Shown: positions 6,086-7,858 of the stretch, in pieces
Numbering within the stretch: position 1 is the first letter of the stretch
Layout: every line of letters starts with the position of its first letter
Source: Limnohabitans sp. Rim8
GTDB taxonomy: Bacteria > Pseudomonadota > Gammaproteobacteria > Burkholderiales > Burkholderiaceae_C
Direction of reading: 5' to 3'
NCBI GenBank assembly: GCA_945877725.1
Contig: CAMDXR010000139.1
Span: forward strand, 1 to 7,858
Length of the DNA: 7,858 nt
Notes under the pieces: model-generated
The model's input: only the letters and a program-made list of their open reading frames with translations
Database searches by the model: none
What the model was told of the DNA's origin: nothing
Translations under genes and position numbers: made by a program

Positions 6086-6880
6086 ATGGACCTGCACTTG
6101 CGCGACAAGCATATTTTGATCACCGGCGGCAGCAAAGGCATTGGCCTGGCCAGTGCCCAGGCTTTTTTGGACGAGGGTGCCCGGGTCAGCCTGGTGTCCC
6201 GCGATGAAGCCAACCTGAGCGCGGCCCGGCTAACCCTGCAACGCAGCCACCCCGCCGACCGCATCTACACCGTGGCTGCCAATTTGCGCGACGCTTCGGC
6301 GGCTTTGCGGGCGCTTGACTCGGCAGAGGCGGCATTGGGACCTGTGGATGTTTTGGTCAACTCGGCGGGGGCCGCCAAGCGCACGCCCGCCCCCGAATTG
6401 ACACCCGAGGCTTGGGCCGACGCCATGCAGGCCAAATACTTCACCTACATCCACATGATGGACCCGGCCATCAAACGCATGGCGGCACGCGGGCAGGGCA
6501 ACGTGGTCAACGTGGTGGGCAATGGCGGCAAAGTGGCCAGCGCCATTCACCTGCCGGGCGGTGCGGCCAACGCCGCCCTGATGCTGGCCAGCGTGGGTTT
6601 GGCGGTGGCCTATGGCCCGCAAGGTATTCGCGTCAACGCCATCAACCCCGGGCTGACCCTGACCGACCGTTTGCAAGAAGGCATGGCCACCGATGCCCGC
6701 AACAAAGGCATCAGCACCGAAGAAGCCATGGCCCAATCGGTAGGCAAAATCCCCTTGGGTCGCATGGCCACCCCCGAAGAAATTGCCCAAGCCGTGCTGT
6801 TTTTGGCCTCGTCCAAGGCCAGTTACATCACCGGCATTTGCATGACCATGGACGGCGCAATGAGCCCCATCGTGGTCTAA
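6086..6880 (+). CDS. Short-chain dehydrogenase/reductase homologue with non-canonical active site
   Basis: This is a 264-residue Rossmann-fold protein of classical SDR length. The dinucleotide motif TGGSKGIG (13-20) is intact, SRD at 38-40 after the second strand suggests NADP(H), and NSAG (92-95) and the NPG motif (187-189) are present. Aligned by eye to classical SDRs, all four catalytic positions differ: Asn is K117 (QAKYF), Ser is G145 (NVVGNGG), and the YxxxK pair is G158 and N162 (PGGAANAALM). It may therefore be a pseudo-enzyme, or catalyse something other than a standard carbinol-carbonyl redox step. The frame stays open 17 codons upstream, but ATG at 6086 gives the usual SDR N-terminus and has a moderate ribosome-binding site. 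It is divergent from the lyase gene and probably co-transcribed with the lipocalin gene 13 bp downstream. Confidence 0.88.
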   Translation: MDLHLRDKHILITGGSKGIGLASAQAFLDEGARVSLVSRDEANLSAARLTLQRSHPADRIYTVAANLRDASAALRALDSAEAALGPVDVLVNSAGAAKRTPAPELTPEAWADAMQAKYFTYIHMMDPAIKRMAARGQGNVVNVVGNGGKVASAIHLPGGAANAALMLASVGLAVAYGPQGIRVNAINPGLTLTDRLQEGMATDARNKGISTEEAMAQSVGKIPLGRMATPEEIAQAVLFLASSKASYITGICMTMDGAMSPIVV

Positions 6881-6893
6881 ACCCAGTCCTTTC

Positions 6894-7484
6894 ATGAACC
6901 TCTCAAAACCACTCTTTTCAGTTCTGACTCGAAAACTGTTGCAAGCCGTGCTGGTCAGCCTGTGCGCTTGGGGCGTGCCCAGCCAGGCCCAGACGGCCCC
7001 TGCTGGCACTCTGACCGCTTTAACCACCGTGCCCTCTTTGGACGTGCCGCGCTACATGGGCACCTGGCACGAGATTGCCAAATACCCCAACTGGTTCCAA
7101 AACAAATGCGTCAGCAGCACACAAGCCACTTACAGCCTGCAGCCCAATGGCCGGGTACAGGTGCTGAACCGCTGCAAAACCGAAAAAGGCGACTGGAACG
7201 AGGCGCTGGGCGAGGCCCGTCAAATGGGTGGGCCCACATCCGCACAACTCAAAGTGCGTTTTGCGCCTGAGTGGCTGTCGTTTATCCCCCTGGTTTGGGG
7301 CAATTACTGGGTTATTGATCTGGACCCGAACTACCAATGGGTGGCCATCAGTGAACCGCAACGAGAGTACTTGTGGATTTTGTCACGCACACCAGAGATG
7401 AATGCGCCTGAATTACAGGCTTTGCTGACGCGACTGGTGAACCGGGGCTTCGACCCGAAACGAATCGAATTCAGCAAGCCCTGA
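6894..7484 (+). CDS. blc: Bacterial lipocalin (Blc-like), apparently secreted rather than lipid-anchored
   Basis: This is a 196-residue beta-barrel lipocalin that would bind hydrophobic ligands such as fatty acids or lysophospholipids in the cell envelope. The N-terminus is a signal peptide (basic start, hydrophobic 15-25, likely cleavage near SQA, 30-32). The mature part carries lipocalin block 1, MGTWHEIAKYPNWFQ (55-69, with the G-x-W core), then YWVIDLDPNYQWVAIS (138-153) and the WILSRTPEM block with Arg165. C72 and C94 could form a disulfide. E. coli Blc is an outer-membrane lipoprotein, but here the only early cysteine (C24, in LVSLC) lacks a proper lipobox, so a soluble periplasmic form is inferred. 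It starts 13 bp after the SDR stop with no Shine-Dalgarno sequence, which suggests translation coupled to the SDR gene. A stem-loop straddles its stop codon. Confidence 0.93.
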   Translation: MNLSKPLFSVLTRKLLQAVLVSLCAWGVPSQAQTAPAGTLTALTTVPSLDVPRYMGTWHEIAKYPNWFQNKCVSSTQATYSLQPNGRVQVLNRCKTEKGDWNEALGEARQMGGPTSAQLKVRFAPEWLSFIPLVWGNYWVIDLDPNYQWVAISEPQREYLWILSRTPEMNAPELQALLTRLVNRGFDPKRIEFSKP

Positions 7485-7496
7485 AGGCTTGCTGAA
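7470..7496 (+). terminator. Perfect 11-bp stem-loop straddling the lipocalin stop codon
   Basis: TTCAGCAAGCC (7470-7480) and GGCTTGCTGAA (7486-7496) are perfectly complementary around a 5-nt loop that holds the TGA stop (7482-7484). It lies between the lipocalin gene and a converging minus-strand ORF. Neither side has a proper U-tract (CACCG follows on plus, TTCGATTCG on minus). It is probably a transcript 3'-end barrier or stabiliser, possibly acting for both genes; intrinsic termination would be inefficient. Confidence 0.55.
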
Positions 7497-7552
7497 CACC
7501 GAGATTGTGGCCGTGGCGACACCCCTGGCCATCGCCCCGACCGCGTTCAAGT

Positions 7553-7858
7553 TCAGTGGGCCGCTTCTGGGGTGCGCACTTGGCCGGCCTCAGCCGGCAG
7601 CAGCCAACCGTGGTCAGCGGCATCTTGTGCCAGCTGGGCAATCAGGGCGCGTGCATCGGCATTGACCATGGCCACGGGTTGTAAGCGCAGGGCAGCATCG
7701 CAAAAATGGTGCACCACTTCGGCCACGTCATCGGCATCCAGGGCGGTGGGTTTGACCACCGGGGTGCAGCGCACCTTTTGGCCCAAGCTTCGATAAAACA
7801 CGGCAGCCATGTGGGCCGACGCGCCATACACACTGCGCAACTGACCGGCTGCTGTCAC
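7553..7858 (-). CDS. Hypothetical protein, probably truncated at the window edge
   Basis: I do not recognise this 101-residue open frame. It ends at 7553 and remains open to the right edge, where the first codon in view happens to be GTG, so the true N-terminus probably lies outside. The visible part is soluble-looking, mixed alpha/beta, with VYGASAHMAAVFYRSLG (10-26), a polar stretch PTALDADDVAEVVHHF (37-52) and an alanine-rich helical region (about 67-82). No signal peptide, membrane segment or metal motif is evident. Codon use looks like that of the neighbouring genes, and it converges on the lipocalin gene with a 68-bp gap. It is probably a real coding region, but no function can be assigned. 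Confidence 0.55.
   Translation of the reverse strand: MTAAGQLRSVYGASAHMAAVFYRSLGQKVRCTPVVKPTALDADDVAEVVHHFCDAALRLQPVAMVNADARALIAQLAQDAADHGWLLPAEAGQVRTPEAAH

Noticed and set aside
6230..7027. 265-codon minus-strand open frame across the SDR gene
   Set aside because: It is an antisense shadow of the SDR, with low-complexity His/Gly composition.

Overview
The window looks like a chromosomal segment of a betaproteobacterium, most likely Burkholderiales and Comamonadaceae-like. This rests on the moderately high GC content, on an orphan Bug-type (TctC) solute receptor next to metabolic genes, and on the mix of GntR/FCD regulator, Liv-type ABC transporter and isocitrate-lyase-superfamily enzyme. 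No phage, IS, CRISPR, tRNA or rRNA signal was seen. The taxonomy is inference from gene content and protein style.

Layout. Positions 1-2925 (minus strand) carry a Liv-type ABC importer: a Tat-exported binding protein, then LivH, then LivM, which runs off the left edge. The ATPase genes would be expected beyond it. A perfect 12-bp stem-loop lies between the binding-protein gene and livH. Positions 2926-3279 are a 354-bp non-coding region with GntR-type palindromes near both ends and a stem-loop followed by TTTT. Positions 3280-4053 (plus) encode a FadR/FCD-type GntR regulator. It converges, with an 8-bp gap, on a minus-strand pair: a lyase of the isocitrate lyase/PEP mutase superfamily (5142-6014), then a Bug receptor (4062-5093). 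From a 71-bp divergent region, the plus strand carries a short-chain dehydrogenase homologue (6086-6880) and a lipocalin (6894-7484). An unrecognised, probably truncated minus-strand ORF (7553-7858) closes the window.

How the parts may work together (inference). The FCD regulator probably senses a small organic acid. It lies divergent to the ABC operon, and TTGT/ACAA-type palindromes sit before both, so it may control the importer and itself. The lyase and Bug receptor suggest capture of a carboxylate and C-C cleavage of a methylisocitrate- or dimethylmalate-like acid. The dehydrogenase homologue keeps its nucleotide-binding motif but appears to have lost all four canonical SDR catalytic residues, the most unusual protein-level signal here. 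Otherwise this looks like an accessory organic-acid uptake and metabolism locus, not a clearly new defence or mobile system.
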